From: Sanguinoderma infundibulare
Taxonomy: Eukaryota; Basidiomycota; Agaricomycetes; Polyporales; Polyporaceae
Reading direction: 5' to 3'
NCBI GenBank assembly: GCA_032821775.1
Contig: JAVLRN010000004.1
Coordinates: 3,596,001 to 3,660,000, forward strand
DNA: 64,000 nt
Of this stretch, positions 1 to 10,592 are shown one piece after another. The notes under the pieces are model-generated. The model was not told the DNA's origin, did no database searches, and saw nothing but the letters and a program-made list of their open reading frames with translations. Every line of letters begins with the position of its first letter. Positions within the stretch are counted from its first letter, which is position 1. The position numbers and the translations under genes are program-made.

Positions 1-2
1 AA

Positions 3-125
3 GACCTGTTCGTCCATGGTGAGGTTCGCATTTTCGTCGAGCAAGTCCTTTCCGAGGCCCTGCAGAGCTGCGTGGACGACCTATGCGAGTTCTTCAAAGA
101 AGAATTCGAAGTCTTCGCCGAGTAA
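3..125 (+). CDS. 3' end of an unknown gene (partial at window edge)
   Basis: An open frame runs from the window edge to TAA at 123-125. It encodes about 40 residues ending in an acidic, aromatic tail (CEFFKEEFEVFAE). No start lies inside the window, so this is the C-terminus of a longer plus-strand protein. The composition (alternating hydrophobic and acidic residues, helix-like) looks coding, but no family can be named from so short a piece. The sequence after the stop turns C/T-rich, as in a fungal 3' UTR. Confidence 0.4.
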   Translation, partial: DLFVHGEVRIFVEQVLSEALQSCVDDLCEFFKEEFEVFAE

Positions 126-690
126 GGTGCGTTTTCGCCTTCTTTTCCCCTTCCATACGCGATCCGAGACCCCCATCCGCAGGAGAGAGATCCCCGCACG
201 CAAGAGTGGCACCACGTTTGTGCTACGTCGTCCCCGTACGTTATGATTTCCTGGTGACTCTGTTCTGCTGCAGTTCCCCCACATACCCACACATCCATCT
301 TCTCGAGATTCTGCCTTGAGCTCCTTTCCCGCTATGTCCCTCCACCATATGTCACCCCCTGTGTGCTTCGGTTGTGTATCTGTGATAAGCGCTACGGCTG
401 GCTGTGCCGCGCTTTCCCTCCCTGCCTGCTGTTACCATACCCTCAATAGCGGCCCCCACATTTCATTGTCATCCCTACCTTTTGCACATGTGTACCTGTT
501 AGCGACTGCCTATCTTCCATATATGGTATTCAGGAGCCTCTGCAATACATGTCCTGGCGCTTTGATAGCCCACCCAGACCCACCCTTTTTCGTGTGCCCT
601 CCAGCACCCCTGCAAGCCCTTTCGGGTGGCAACTAAGGTAATCACGACTTATCTTGTCACACTCTGTGCCCTTTCCGCACTGAGGGCAGT
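126..690. other. No gene recognised
   Basis: C/T-rich sequence with short overlapping open frames in several phases and no splice-consistent gene. It probably holds the 3' UTR of the preceding gene and the junction with the truncated retroelement. Confidence 0.4.
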
Positions 691-693
691 GCA

Positions 694-3600
694 ATGCCAA
701 GTGTGGGGCGGGCAGATGAGCATCTGCAGGATAAAGGACTTAGCAATAATTTCGGGCATAACCCTAGCCTAGGGTTACCGATTTTTCGGTCAAACTTCTG
801 CATCTTTGAAGGATCTAAGGACCTATATTCAGCTACAAGCAGTGTAAACACAGCTTTCAAGCGTGTAGACCAGAAGGTAAAGCCAGTAGCTGGTACAGTG
901 CCTGAAGAATGCAAGGTTACTAGGCGCTTTCCAGAAAATCCATTAAAGTCCCTACTGCCATTGAGTGCAAATATACCAGATTTTATTCCAACAGCAAAGC
1001 TGACTCGGGAGCGCATTGACAAAATCAATATCAACCCAGATGGATATCTATGGCCTGAAGAAGAGAAGCTGTTCCTCCATATTCTCAGACTTAATGAAAA
1101 GTGCATTGCATTTGAGGATAATGACCGCGGTACACTCCGGGAGGATTACTTTTCACCATACATTATGCCAGTAGTCCCTCATGAAGCCTGGAAGCTGCCC
1201 AACATTCCAGTACCTCCAGGAATTAAGGAGAAGGTCATTAAGATTATTCGGGAGAAAATTGCTGCAGGAGTTTATGAGCCGAGTCAAGCATCCTATCGCT
1301 CACGGTGGTTTTGTGTGCTGAAGAAGAATGGAGACTTGCGATTGGTCCATGACCTTCAGCCGCTTAACAAAGTTAGTATAAGAGATGCAGGAGTACCACC
1401 TATCCTGGATGACTTTGTGGAGCCATTTGCAGGATATCAATGCTACACAGTGTTTGACCTATTTTCTGGATATGATGCGCGCATTGTTGATCCACATAGC
1501 AGAGACATGACCTCTTTCATGACACCTTTGGGACTTCTGCGAATCACCTGCATGCCTCAGGGATATACCAATTCCCCCGCAGAATTCCAGAATTGTATGA
1601 CTTTTATCCTACAAGATGAAATCCCTCACACTGCAAACATATTCATTGATGACCTCCCAATCAAAGGACCCAAAAGCCAGTACCTTGATCAGGCGGGAAA
1701 TCCAGAGACTATTCCTGCGAACCCTGGCATCAGGCGGTTTATATGGGAGCATGCATTGGATGTGCATAGGATTTTTCACAGATTATCACATGCAGGTGCA
1801 ACAGTTTCAGCAAAGAAAATGCAGATCTGCAAGCCTGAAGTGATCATTGTTGGCCAAAAGTGTAGTTCTAAAGGGCGACTCCCAGAAGATGTCAAGATTG
1901 AGAAAGTTCAGAAGTGGCCAGCACTACAGACAGTCAAGGATGTGCGAGGCTTTTTAGGGTTATGCGGTACAGTGCGGATCTGGATCAAGGGATATTCAGA
2001 AATCTGTCGGCCTTTGACAGAACTCATCAGAAAGGATGCTGAGTTTATATGGGACCAGAGGCGTGAAGGAGCTTTTCAGCAACTCAAGCAGTTAATCTCC
2101 TCTGCACCAGCACTACACCCTATAGACTATAACTGTAACAGGCCAGTCTACATATCAATTGACTCCAGCAATATTGCAGTTGGGTTTATTCTTTCTCAAG
2201 AGGACGAGAGTGGTCGGCGAAGGCCAGTGCGATATGGATCCCTTCCATTCAATGAGCGAGAGTCCAGGTATAGCCAACCTAAGCCAGAGCTGTATGGATG
2301 CTTTCGTGCACTGCGACATTGGAGGCTGTACCTTATTGGCATTAAAAAGTTGATACTTGAGGTCGATGCGAAGTACATCAAGGATATGCTCAATAATCCT
2401 GACCTTCAACCAAATGCCACTATCAATCGCTGGATTCAGGAAATACTTCTCTTTGATTTTCAGCTACAGCATGTCCCTGCAGACAAACACAGAGGACCTG
2501 ATGCCCTCTCAAGGAGGAGACCAACAGATGAGGAAAGGCAAGAGGCTAAAGAGCTGGATCAGTGGATGGATGAGACATCACTATTCTTTATGTGGAAGGA
2601 TTCCATAACCCCCACACATTCTGAAGTGCCAGCTCTACATGCGACAGACAGTAAACAAGAGCAGGCACTCCACAACATTCAGCATTTTCTTGAGACCTTA
2701 GAGACTCCATCATTTCCATCTATCCAAGCAAAGAGGCGATTCCTACAGCGAGCGACTCAGTTCTTCATGACTGCAGGAAAGATGTATAAGCGGCGCAATC
2801 AGAAATCACCTTTAGCAGTGGTCCTTGACAGCGATCAGTGGTATAGCATCCTCACAGAAGCTCATGAGAAGCTGGGTCACAGAGGAGTCTATGGTGTATT
2901 CCATCATGTGCGCGAGCGATTCTATTGACCTAACCTATTCCAGGATGTCAAACATCATGTAAGCACCTGCCATCAATGTCAACTGTGGAACACCAAGCGC
3001 ATAGAGGTCTCTCCCACCATTCGCACACCTGTCACTCTTTTTTCTCAGATTTATGTGGACATCATGTTTATGCCAAGCATCAATGGATATAGGTATATCA
3101 TTGCAGCACGCGATGACCTCTCACATGCAGCTGAAGGTCGTGCACTGTGAAGGATCACTGCAAAGACCATTGCCAAGTTTCTATGGGAGGAAATCATCTG
3201 TCGGTATGGGCATATTGCAGAAATTATCACGGATAATGGTACAGAGTTTAAGGGAGCAACTGAGCGACTGCTGAAGCGGTATGGCATTCCTCAAATCAAG
3301 ATATCTCCCTATAATAAACACAGCAATGGCATTGTCGAACAAGGCCATTTTACCATCCGTGAAGCAATCCTGAAAGATTGTCAAGGAGATATTCAGCAAT
3401 GGCCAAAGAAAGTCCATCTGGCATTTTTTGCAGACCGCGTTACCACATGGCGGTCCACAGGATTTAGCCCTTTTTATTTGCTTCATGGTGTCCATCCCAT
3501 TCTCCCCTTCGACCTTACAGAGGCTACATTCATGATCAGCGTGTACCAGGCAGGATTATCTTCAGCAGAACTGCTAGCCTTGAGGATGCGGCAGCTAGAC

Positions 3601-4026
3601 AAGCGTCCTCAAGACCTTAAGCGTGCAAGTGATACTATACTTCGCTCTAGAATCAGGTCAAAGGAACAGTTTGAAAAGCGCTTTAGGCACAGGCTGAAGA
3701 AGCTACCCATCCAGCCAGGTACACTTGTCCTCGTGCGAAACTCAGCCAGGGATGCAGACCTTGTGAACAAGTATACACCAAGGTACTCTGGACCATACAT
3801 AGTACACCGGAAGACAGTGCATAATGTCTACATCCTGACAGAACTGGACGGCACATTCCTTCGGCAGGGGTATGCTGCATTCAGAGTGATTCCCTACAAG
3901 CCGAGGTTGCCCCGAGATCTATCAAAAGATTCAGCGTCTGATTCAGATGAAGATGAAGATTTAGAATCTGAGATCGACAGCGAAGCGAGCAGATCCTCAG
4001 AAGACTCTAATGAATGGTTCGCATAA
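694..4026 (+). pseudogene. gypsy pol: RT, RNase H and integrase with two in-frame stops
   Basis: A single frame runs from 694 to 4026 but is interrupted by TGA at 2926-2928 and TGA at 3148-3150. Reverse transcriptase covers roughly 1200-1900, with the FIDD catalytic box at 1642-1653. RNase H covers about 2140-2510, with its first Asp near 2161. Integrase begins with a His/Cys zinc-binding region (2875-2991, STCHQC at its end). Its catalytic triad is Asp at 3058, Asp at 3232 and Glu at 3337. A C-terminal chromo/GPY-like region and an acidic tail follow. The first stop lies inside the zinc-binding region and the second between the first two catalytic residues, so no full integrase can be made. 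Apart from these stops the frame is intact, which suggests a fairly recent insertion. The N-terminus starts within the gag-pol linker, so ATG 694 is unlikely to be a native start. Confidence 0.9.
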
Positions 4027-4150
4027 GCGCTGCCCTGGCCAGTCAAGCGGCGCAGTGCCTGCCTCTCATATAATCCTTGCCTCCGTCGATACCTTTCTCA
4101 CCCAATCCCCCCGTCATTCTCAGCTGCGCTGACACTCGTCCTGCTTTACT

Positions 4151-4789
4151 ATGCGTTACTCCATCACGTTTGCCCCTCAAACCTGCATCATGGTCCATGC
4201 CTTCGGCCCAAACACAGACCTTAGGCCCTTCATTGCGCGACGAATCCCTCTCTATCCCTCCAGCCGCTTCGCCATGCCGGCAAACATGGTCTGCACCACT
4301 CACAGTGAGTCCACCAGCCTGTGGACCCTCTTCCCCTTTGGCCCAGACGCCGACACCACCCTCCACTTCAACTCCATCTTTTACCTATCCGACTATCACC
4401 ACTTTCATGTCGACATCCCCGCCCTCTGTGTCTTCAATGACCCCGCCGACATCATCTTTCAACATGGCGAGCGGTACTTCGTCATCTCTGGATGGATCTT
4501 TGAGGACGGGCAGACCATTGGAGATGGTGACTCCTCGGATGGTAGCGATGAAGGCGCCTCCATGACCTCGTCTGATCCCATCCTCTCCTCCGCTGACTTC
4601 TGCCTGCCAGTGTGCAGCTTCAATGCGGACGACCTCCCACTCGAGCTCAGGCTCCTTCGCTTCCTCCCTCTCCAACTGGCTCAGTGGCTGGTTAGGAAGC
4701 GCTATGAGTATGTGGTCCTGTTCCTCTCAGCCTTCGCAACGGGGACGTTGCACTTCAAGTGTGGGGCGGTTGTCATACGCGGTGTATGA
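4151..4789 (+). CDS. hypothetical ORF downstream of integrase, probably element-carried
   Basis: A 212-residue frame starts at ATG 4151 and has no family that I recognise. It lies between the integrase stop and the LTR, in the element's orientation, so it may be an accessory or extra 3' ORF of the gypsy element. A second, coding-looking frame (about 4789-4983, with DRYRLVGEPVQ and a basic C-terminus RRMRARRN) follows in a different phase. The two may once have been one protein of about 275 residues broken by a frameshift. The alternative is host sequence trapped by the element. Confidence 0.35.
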   Translation: MRYSITFAPQTCIMVHAFGPNTDLRPFIARRIPLYPSSRFAMPANMVCTTHSESTSLWTLFPFGPDADTTLHFNSIFYLSDYHHFHVDIPALCVFNDPADIIFQHGERYFVISGWIFEDGQTIGDGDSSDGSDEGASMTSSDPILSSADFCLPVCSFNADDLPLELRLLRFLPLQLAQWLVRKRYEYVVLFLSAFATGTLHFKCGAVVIRGV

Positions 4790-5139
4790 CTGATCTGTTG
4801 GACAGGTACAGGCTGGTAGGAGAGCCGGTTCAGCACCGGAACTGCCTTGGCTCTGAAGAGCCTATCTTTAGGTTCAGAGAGCTGCCGGGGCAAAGGGAGG
4901 ACAGAGAGTCAGTCCAGGAAGGACCTGGGGAGGAAGGCGAGAGCTCAAAGCGCAGGATGCGTGCAAGGCGCAACACGATCTAGCATGGACTCTACATGTA
5001 CTCTCTATTCGTTTGCTATGGTGCACAGATGATTTGGTTCTTGGCACATGACCTGAAAAGGCTGACTAAGGTTCAAGCATGATGACTGATACACATTACT
5101 GTACACATGCTCAGTCAGCGCAGGTTTTTCTTTTTGTAT

Positions 5140-5815
5140 GATGGGACTTTATTGTTATTTGGGAATGACTATTATACTCTATCCTTTTATCCTTTGAGCA
5201 TTCCCACACTACAAACTTTGACCTATTATTCCTCATACTTAATTGTTTGAGGATAACTTTTATCCTAGCCTATTGTACTTGAGAATATTCTCAGGTATAT
5301 AGCACAATAATTGTGCTTATTTCATGGTATGGATATGTTATTCCCATGCTGATTGGTGGACTATTGTTTATTCCTTTATTGTCCATAGGATTATTTCTCA
5401 CAGCCTGTATATACTCATTGTCCAAGGACAATGAGCACTTTAACAGTATTGTGCTATTTTAGATACAGTATTGTGTCTATAGCCTATTGTCCAGACTTAG
5501 CACAATAGCACAATAGCCTGTTTATTTGTATTTGGTTCTAGGTAGCTACTAGTATATAAGGACCTCAGCTGGGTCCCCCAAGAATGACAACTCAGTTTCC
5601 CCCAGACTGGTGTCCCACCTCTGACAGGTGCTCCTGGTGCAACTGTGCACAATAGTTTCCCTCTGAGAGTCAGAAAGCCTCTGACAGGCTTGCTCTCTAT
5701 TATCCCCCTCCATACCTCACCCTTACCTATCATCTCCCATACCTCTGATCACTATCACGAACACCTGGAGGAATATCTGACCTAAAGTCTGGTCCGATTA
5801 CTTCAGGCACATATT
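5140..5815 (+). repeat. 3' LTR of the gypsy element (approximate ends)
   Basis: An AT-rich block unlike the GC-rich surroundings, with many short ATTGTCC / CACAATAG motifs in both orientations and a TATATAAGG box near 5551-5560. This is the expected U3 promoter layout. It follows the element's last ORF directly. The exact TG...CA ends cannot be fixed without a second LTR. Confidence 0.6.
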
Positions 5816-5859
5816 ATCTAGTAGTACTTTCTATTAGGTAGTTTGTGCGTATCTCACCA

Positions 5860-6630
5860 TGGCTGATGTATTGCAACGGGCAGCAAACAAGATCCACAAA
5901 ACTATACCTACAGCTCTCATATGCCTGTTCCACGGGGACGACGTCTGAATATGATATTAGCGTTCCAGATGAGAACAGTCCTACAAAGTAGTGCCAAGGG
6001 CAGGAGCCTACAAACAACTTCAGAACCACAGCCTCGACGCTATTGTACAAACGGAACACAATTACAGCTGATACAGAGACAACTTGGCTCGACAGGATTG
6101 ACTTATATGAGGAACATCGCGTACAGGGATGCAAACATGGTGCGGGTGCCTGCGACCCGATCGTGAACGTACTGGATGCCGAAAACTGCATGAACGGGCT
6201 TTCCAAAGGGGACCTCGGCGATCGAGCGAGGCAGGCAGGAGGCACCGCACTCGTCGAACATGGGCAGCGTGTCACCTGTCTGATGGAAACAGTCAGTAAA
6301 GGCATTGAAGGACGAGTTGAATGATGGGGGGCGGCATACCTCATCAATCTCTCCCTGCCAGATGACCTGGAGCATGAGCTCCCCATCTGGGTCGACACCA
6401 AGGAGGCGAGTTGTGTCAACATCGCCATTGATCGACTCAACAATTGCCTCGATGGTCGGAAGGATGCCACACCAGGCAATCTGCAAAACGTGGCTCGGGC
6501 GAGCCTTCAGCCAGCAGGAGGCGATGGGCTCCTCATCTGCAGGCCAGTGATGACCGTGCATCGTCAATGCGCACTCATCCTGAGCGATTTCGGCAAGCAG
6601 GTTGAAGAGGAGTGGAGTTTTCTGGGGAGG
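5860..6630 (-). CDS. unknown protein gene, 3' end abutting the LTR
   Basis: On the minus strand a coding exon appears to begin after a CTCCCCAG acceptor near 6630 and reads KTPLLFNLLAEIAQDE, then HGHHWPADEEPIASCW and LLGVDPDGEL. A clean 60-nt intron (6280-6339, GTATGC...TCAG, phase 0) interrupts it. The next exon includes PMFDECGASCLP and AGTRTMFASLYAMF. Further exons towards 5860 are less certain, and the frame runs into the LTR at about 5815. I do not recognise the family. The splice-consistent frame and conserved-looking amino acid composition support a real or recently live gene. The retroelement may have replaced its 3' end. The 5' end is unresolved; a Ser/Ala-rich N-terminus could start near 6694. 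Confidence 0.45.
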
Positions 6631-6639
6631 AGGGGGGAG

Positions 6640-7915
6640 GGTGGGGACGCTGCGGACGCAGCAGATGTGATGTTTCTCAGATCCATCTCAGTCAGACATC
6701 CCAAAGCATAGGATGTCGGGGGAGGCCAGATATGTCGATTTGAAAACATGGAGGGGACAGACAATTTTTTTCATAGAGCCGGTGAGTGTAACCAGTGATT
6801 CAGGCATGGTAGTTGTGTTGCAAGTTGAGATGCTCCTAAGTGTAGTGGTGCATGTGAGGTCAGTATCTAGTTACTATGTTAAGAAACTCCCCTGCCCATG
6901 CGATCATGACTGCTGGGTTGCTCGGACTCAAGCAAACAGCGTGTAAGGCACCCCTCCATTCAACATCCTCGAGCATGTCAACAGCTATCAGTACACAAGT
7001 AGGGGATCGCATACGGACATTGAATGTGAATGTGAATAAAGGAACACAGAAGCTCAGCTACATGGAACAACCTCTCCCAATACAGGCCCTGTCACAATGC
7101 GCGACAGCCGCAGATGTGCCTGAGTATGCACACCTCAGGGGCAATCACTGTCCGGGTTGAGCAGTGCACCCGGACATTGCATGCACGAGCTACAAGAAAG
7201 GATATGAACAGCTTACCTGTGACACCCAGTGATACCCGATGTACCACACAGAAGCTTCAATGTGAGGGGAAGCCTTCCGGAACGCTCACGCAGTAAACCG
7301 GAAGATGATGCGCCAGAAGGCATATGTGACGAAGAGTGTGGGAAGGAATTGTTGGAAAGGATAGAGCGATGAAAGGGGGCTAGCCATGGACAGAGAGAAG
7401 AGAGCGACATGCCAGGAGCCGAGGCGCGTCGGGCACCAGTACCCGATGCTCGATTTCGGTCAGAGGACAAGGAAGATGAGAGCAGTGATGGGGACGTCAG
7501 ATGCGAGAGGGTTTCCGAGATCTGGGAACGAGAACGACATGATGAGATGGACAGATAGGATCGAGGATGGGACCACTCACCTGGATCCTTTACCCTTTCC
7601 CTTGGCTGACATCCGGGTTCGGGTCCTGATCATTTGAAGAGACTGCGCAGCTGAGGATGGTGCTTGTGACAGCTTGAAGGAAGGGAAGGAGGAACGGAAG
7701 CAGTGGGACCGCCAGTGGACAACAAGTCGTAGCCGAGACACCTGGGCTGAAAGGAGCTGAGTAGGGATCCAGATGTAGATGGGGAAAAGCTTGAGATCGC
7801 TGTAGAGATGAGGTCGATGCAGGGGAGGGTGGGGAGTGGTTTGTGGGTGGATGGAAGGGGTTCCGTGGGTTGTAGATGGCGACGAGGTGGTGGTGGGACT
7901 CGTTCAGGCAACTGA
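6640..7915. other. No complete gene; possible first exon of a membrane protein
   Basis: Mostly unassignable. One item stands out on the minus strand. ATG at 7387 opens a 98-nt exon (7290-7387) encoding MASPLSSLYPFQQFLPTLF then a Tyr/Phe/Ile-rich stretch, ended by a GTGAGC donor. This looks like the N-terminal membrane anchor of an oxidoreductase such as a P450, but no downstream exon (no PGPP hinge or haem motif) was found. It is treated as a relic or chance. Confidence 0.3.
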
Positions 7916-7918
7916 GCA

Positions 7919-8162
7919 CGAGGTTGGTTACCGGGCTGCCCCCGGGCCCCGGTGGCACCCCTGGGTACCCTTTCTTGGAGGCTGGGAGACGCCCCCTGGG
8001 CTGATTTTGGTGCCTGCCTGCAGCGGGCTCCCCTTGGAATGACCAATAAGCCGGCCTGCCGCAGGCGGGCGCTAAAATCGGCCCGGGGGGCGTCTCCCGG
8101 CCTCCAAGAAAGGGTACCCAGGGGTGCCACCGGGCCCGGGGGCGGCCCGGGGACCAACCTCG
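7919..8162. repeat. 244-bp foldback (long imperfect inverted repeat)
   Basis: The left arm (7919 to about 8026) and right arm (about 8055-8162) are inverted copies sharing CGAGGTTGG at the outer ends, GGTGGCACCCCTGGGTACCC, TTTCTTGGAGGC and GGGAGACGCCCCC. They are separated by a short spacer containing GGAATGACCAATAAGCC. Arm identity is high, with mostly C/T transitions between arms. It has no coding capacity. It looks like a MITE or foldback element. No clear target-site duplication was found. Confidence 0.85.
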
Positions 8163-8362
8163 GTCGCGGACACGCATACAGTCTCGTTTTTTCTCCTTGC
8201 TATGATTACTCTTGTACTACTACAATGGCGCTACATGTTTACAAAATGAATCGACGATATGGTATCCGGTCGGGTTAGGGTTTGTTGGTCGGGTTTGGTC
8301 TGAAGGACCAATCCGCGGGCGCCTGATTGGTGTGGGCGTCTCGGCCACCAATACCAACCCCC

Positions 8363-8530
8363 CCTCGGAATGTGTAATCACCCGTCGTCGGCTTACCGCC
8401 GGCCCCCCTCGGAATGACCAATAAGCCCTGGGCGTGTCTGCGCACTTGCAAGCGGGGTGGGCGTCTGCGCGCACTTGCAAGTGGGCTCGGTATAATATAC
8501 CGCGCACTTGCAAGTGGGTGTGTAGACGGC
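8363..8530. repeat. palindromic tandem repeats and a second copy of the foldback core motif
   Basis: Three units of GCGCACTTGCAAGTGGG-type sequence lie between about 8437 and 8520. Each contains the palindrome CACTTGCAAGTG (the first unit has one change). Just upstream, CCCTCGGAATGACCAATAAG at about 8405-8426 repeats the spacer motif of the 7919-8162 foldback, and CCCTCGGAATGTGTAATCAC at about 8365 is a diverged copy. The block is probably debris from the same kind of element. Confidence 0.7.
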
Positions 8531-8750
8531 TCTGAACAGAGCGGCAAGGGAGCGCCCGGTCGGACGAGCTTGTTTTGCGGCTGTGCTCGTCGTCCTCAGC
8601 CTCTTCCTCCACCATGACCGTGTCAGGCCTATTCTCCACTCTCATGCAAGCCCGATGGCTGCTCCACCCGGTCAGACCTTTACCGACTCCAATGCGGCGG
8701 CCAGGCTGCGGTTGCGGCCCTCAAGGTCGCTGGACCCGTTGAGGCTAACA

Positions 8751-8772
8751 TGGCTGACATGGCTGACAACAG
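8751..8772 (+). promoter_or_regulatory. shared upstream motif of the SPM family (copy A)
   Basis: TGGCTGACATGGCTGACAA, about 110 bp before the ATG of copy A, contains two TGGCTGACA units. Closely related sequence lies upstream of copies B (27278-27297) and C (53866-53890, reverse) and of fragment D (47137-47160, reverse). Conservation where flanks have diverged suggests a promoter element. The binding factor is unknown. Confidence 0.4.
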
Positions 8773-8877
8773 TCCACATTGAAACGCTCAGGGTACATCA
8801 GACCGACGGGAGTCATCCTCGTCCTCCGCTTCCGCAGTTGAACCAATTTCTTCCTTTCCGCCTCAACGACTATCAAC

Positions 8878-10190
8878 ATGGCCACAGCGACGGGTCCACA
8901 GTCGTACATGCAGCTGATGGTCTTCGTGTTGATCGCCGTTGCGCTCCTCCTCGGAGGTGCCGTCGCGATCTTCATGCACCGTAAACGCCTACTCGCCAAC
9001 GCATCTGGAAACGGCCCCGCTCTCGTTCTTGAGCAATGCGACGCTACGTTCGGGGCTAAGGGCTGCAAGTCAATCACTGCGATCTTTACTTGGCCTGTTC
9101 GGCGGTTCTTGCGCTGGAGACACCGGATGCTGTATGAAAGCGACCCGATTCCGGAGCTGGCGCTGCTGCCGTGGTACAGGCCGAAGGAGTCGATTTGGAA
9201 GAAGGCCCTGAACGTCTTGTTGTGGAAGAAGCGCGTCGTCGTGAGTGTCTTTCTCTCGTTCTTACTTCGTTTTCACGCTCACCAAGTGTGCAATACAGCG
9301 GGACCCGCCGACGATGGTGGCGGCCACCAGATTTATCGAAGAACTTGCCAAGGCTAGAAAGCACATGGCGGCGGCAGCAACAGCCAGGACGGCTACTGCA
9401 GCGACCGGCGAGTCGTCTCCCACCCCTCCCCCGCCGACGTTCCACATCCCGGAGATCGTCGTCCAATGCTGGGATGAACGCGTGGATCCAACCTTTTCCA
9501 ACCCTGGCCGGACACCTTTCTGCTCTACCCCTTCCTCAGCCTCCACCGCGACGTCTACTTCCGCTTCCTTCACGCCAGCTTCTCAGTCTTCCTCATCCTC
9601 GGACTCGAGCCTCGTCCTTAACCCCACCATCGCATCGCCCGCGAAGGCCTACTTCCCCAGCTTCTCGCCCCGGAGCTGGTTCTGGCATCGCTGGGAACGT
9701 AAAGGCTGCCTTTCTTAGTTCTCGTTCTTGGTCTAGGCTCGTGGTGTCGTCAAGTATGACCTCGAGCCTCGTCGACATATTCCTCGAGGAGCTGGCAGCG
9801 GACAAAGACTACTCCGTCACCGGCAGCGCTCTCAGCTCTCCTTCATCGTTCTACCCCCCTGGGACCATCGCTCGTCGTGTGGTTGGAACGACACCGACGC
9901 TTGTACGGAGCACCGCCTTCTTCCTCGAGCTCGGGGACGAGAGCGAGGAGGAGAGCGAGGAGGACTTTTTCGACAGCGTCCAGATTGCGTACACGTCTGA
10001 CGACGAGCGGAGCGACAGCGAGAAATGGACTTGGAGCGCGAACTCGAGCTCGGGCTCGGACTATAGCGAGCTTGACGAAGACGACCTGCGCCACGCTTCC
10101 TCCAGCCCCAGGACGGACATCATCAGGGGGCGCGCTCTCCAGCACCCCAGTGGCCTTCGCAGATGCGATGCGGTCTCGCATCATTCGTGA
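8878..10190 (+). pseudogene. SPM family copy A: single-pass membrane Ser-rich protein, frameshifted
   Basis: Exon 1 (8878-9240) starts at ATG and encodes one membrane helix at about residues 11-33 (MQLMVFVLIAVALLLGGAVA). The family's juxtamembrane block follows (FLRWRHRMLYESDP, WYRPKESIWKK). A 58-nt intron (9241-9298, GTGAGT...ACAG, phase 0) leads to exon 2, which keeps FHIPEIVVQCWDE and a Ser/Thr-rich stretch. Compared with copies B and C, about 500 bp of the middle is missing after about 9660, and the frame then stops at 9718. The C-terminal part (SSSMTSSLVDIFLEELAAD, acidic tail with SSGSDYSELDEDD) continues in another frame to about 10120. I found no splice that restores the frame, so this is called a degraded copy. 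The N-terminal half could still be expressed as a short protein. Confidence 0.7.
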
Positions 10191-10592
10191 ACTGGCCGTC
10201 TGATGGGTACTTGCGAGAACCCTCATCTCCCTCGCCAGGCTTCCCAAGCTTCTATATGTCCTCCGTACAGTTGCGGTTCAACTCTCAACCGTCTTCCCCT
10301 ACTCAGCTGGCTTGTATGTTGTATCTACACTACCATCTTCGCCCATGACCATTTTCCTATAGCTGTTTGGTGAGTCGTACTTCAGTCGGCACTGTACCGT
10401 TTTATTTCGTGCTCCATTGTATCACACACGTCTCCTGTCTGCAATATACACCATATTTCCTTTCCTGTACTATGCGCCGATGGCCTGAGACATTGCCGAA
10501 TGAATCCAAGTCGTGGCAACTAAGTACAACCACGGTCATACAAAAATCGAGAAGGCCTCGAGAAGTCCTGTGTTCTCCCAACGCCAGTGAAC

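Larger units (their letters stand above)
694..5815 (+). mobile_element. 5'-truncated Ty3/gypsy LTR retrotransposon
   Basis: The order reverse transcriptase, RNase H, integrase, then an AT-rich LTR-like block identifies a Ty3/gypsy (Metaviridae-type) element of fungal genomes. Gag, protease and the 5' LTR are not present upstream, so the copy is 5'-truncated near 640-694. The 3' side carries an extra open frame (4151-4789) followed by the LTR candidate at about 5140-5815. The element has a lower GC content than the surrounding genes. The 5' boundary and the LTR ends are approximate because no second LTR is available for comparison. Confidence 0.85.

Noticed and set aside
7590..8177. 195-residue minus-strand frame across the foldback
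   Set aside because: It is created by the GC-rich inverted repeat. Both arms are open in several frames and there is no conserved protein pattern.
9171..9700. Long Pro/Ser-rich frame overlapping SPM copy A
   Set aside because: Wrong frame relative to the conserved SPM blocks until after about 9700. Only its C-terminal part corresponds to the family.
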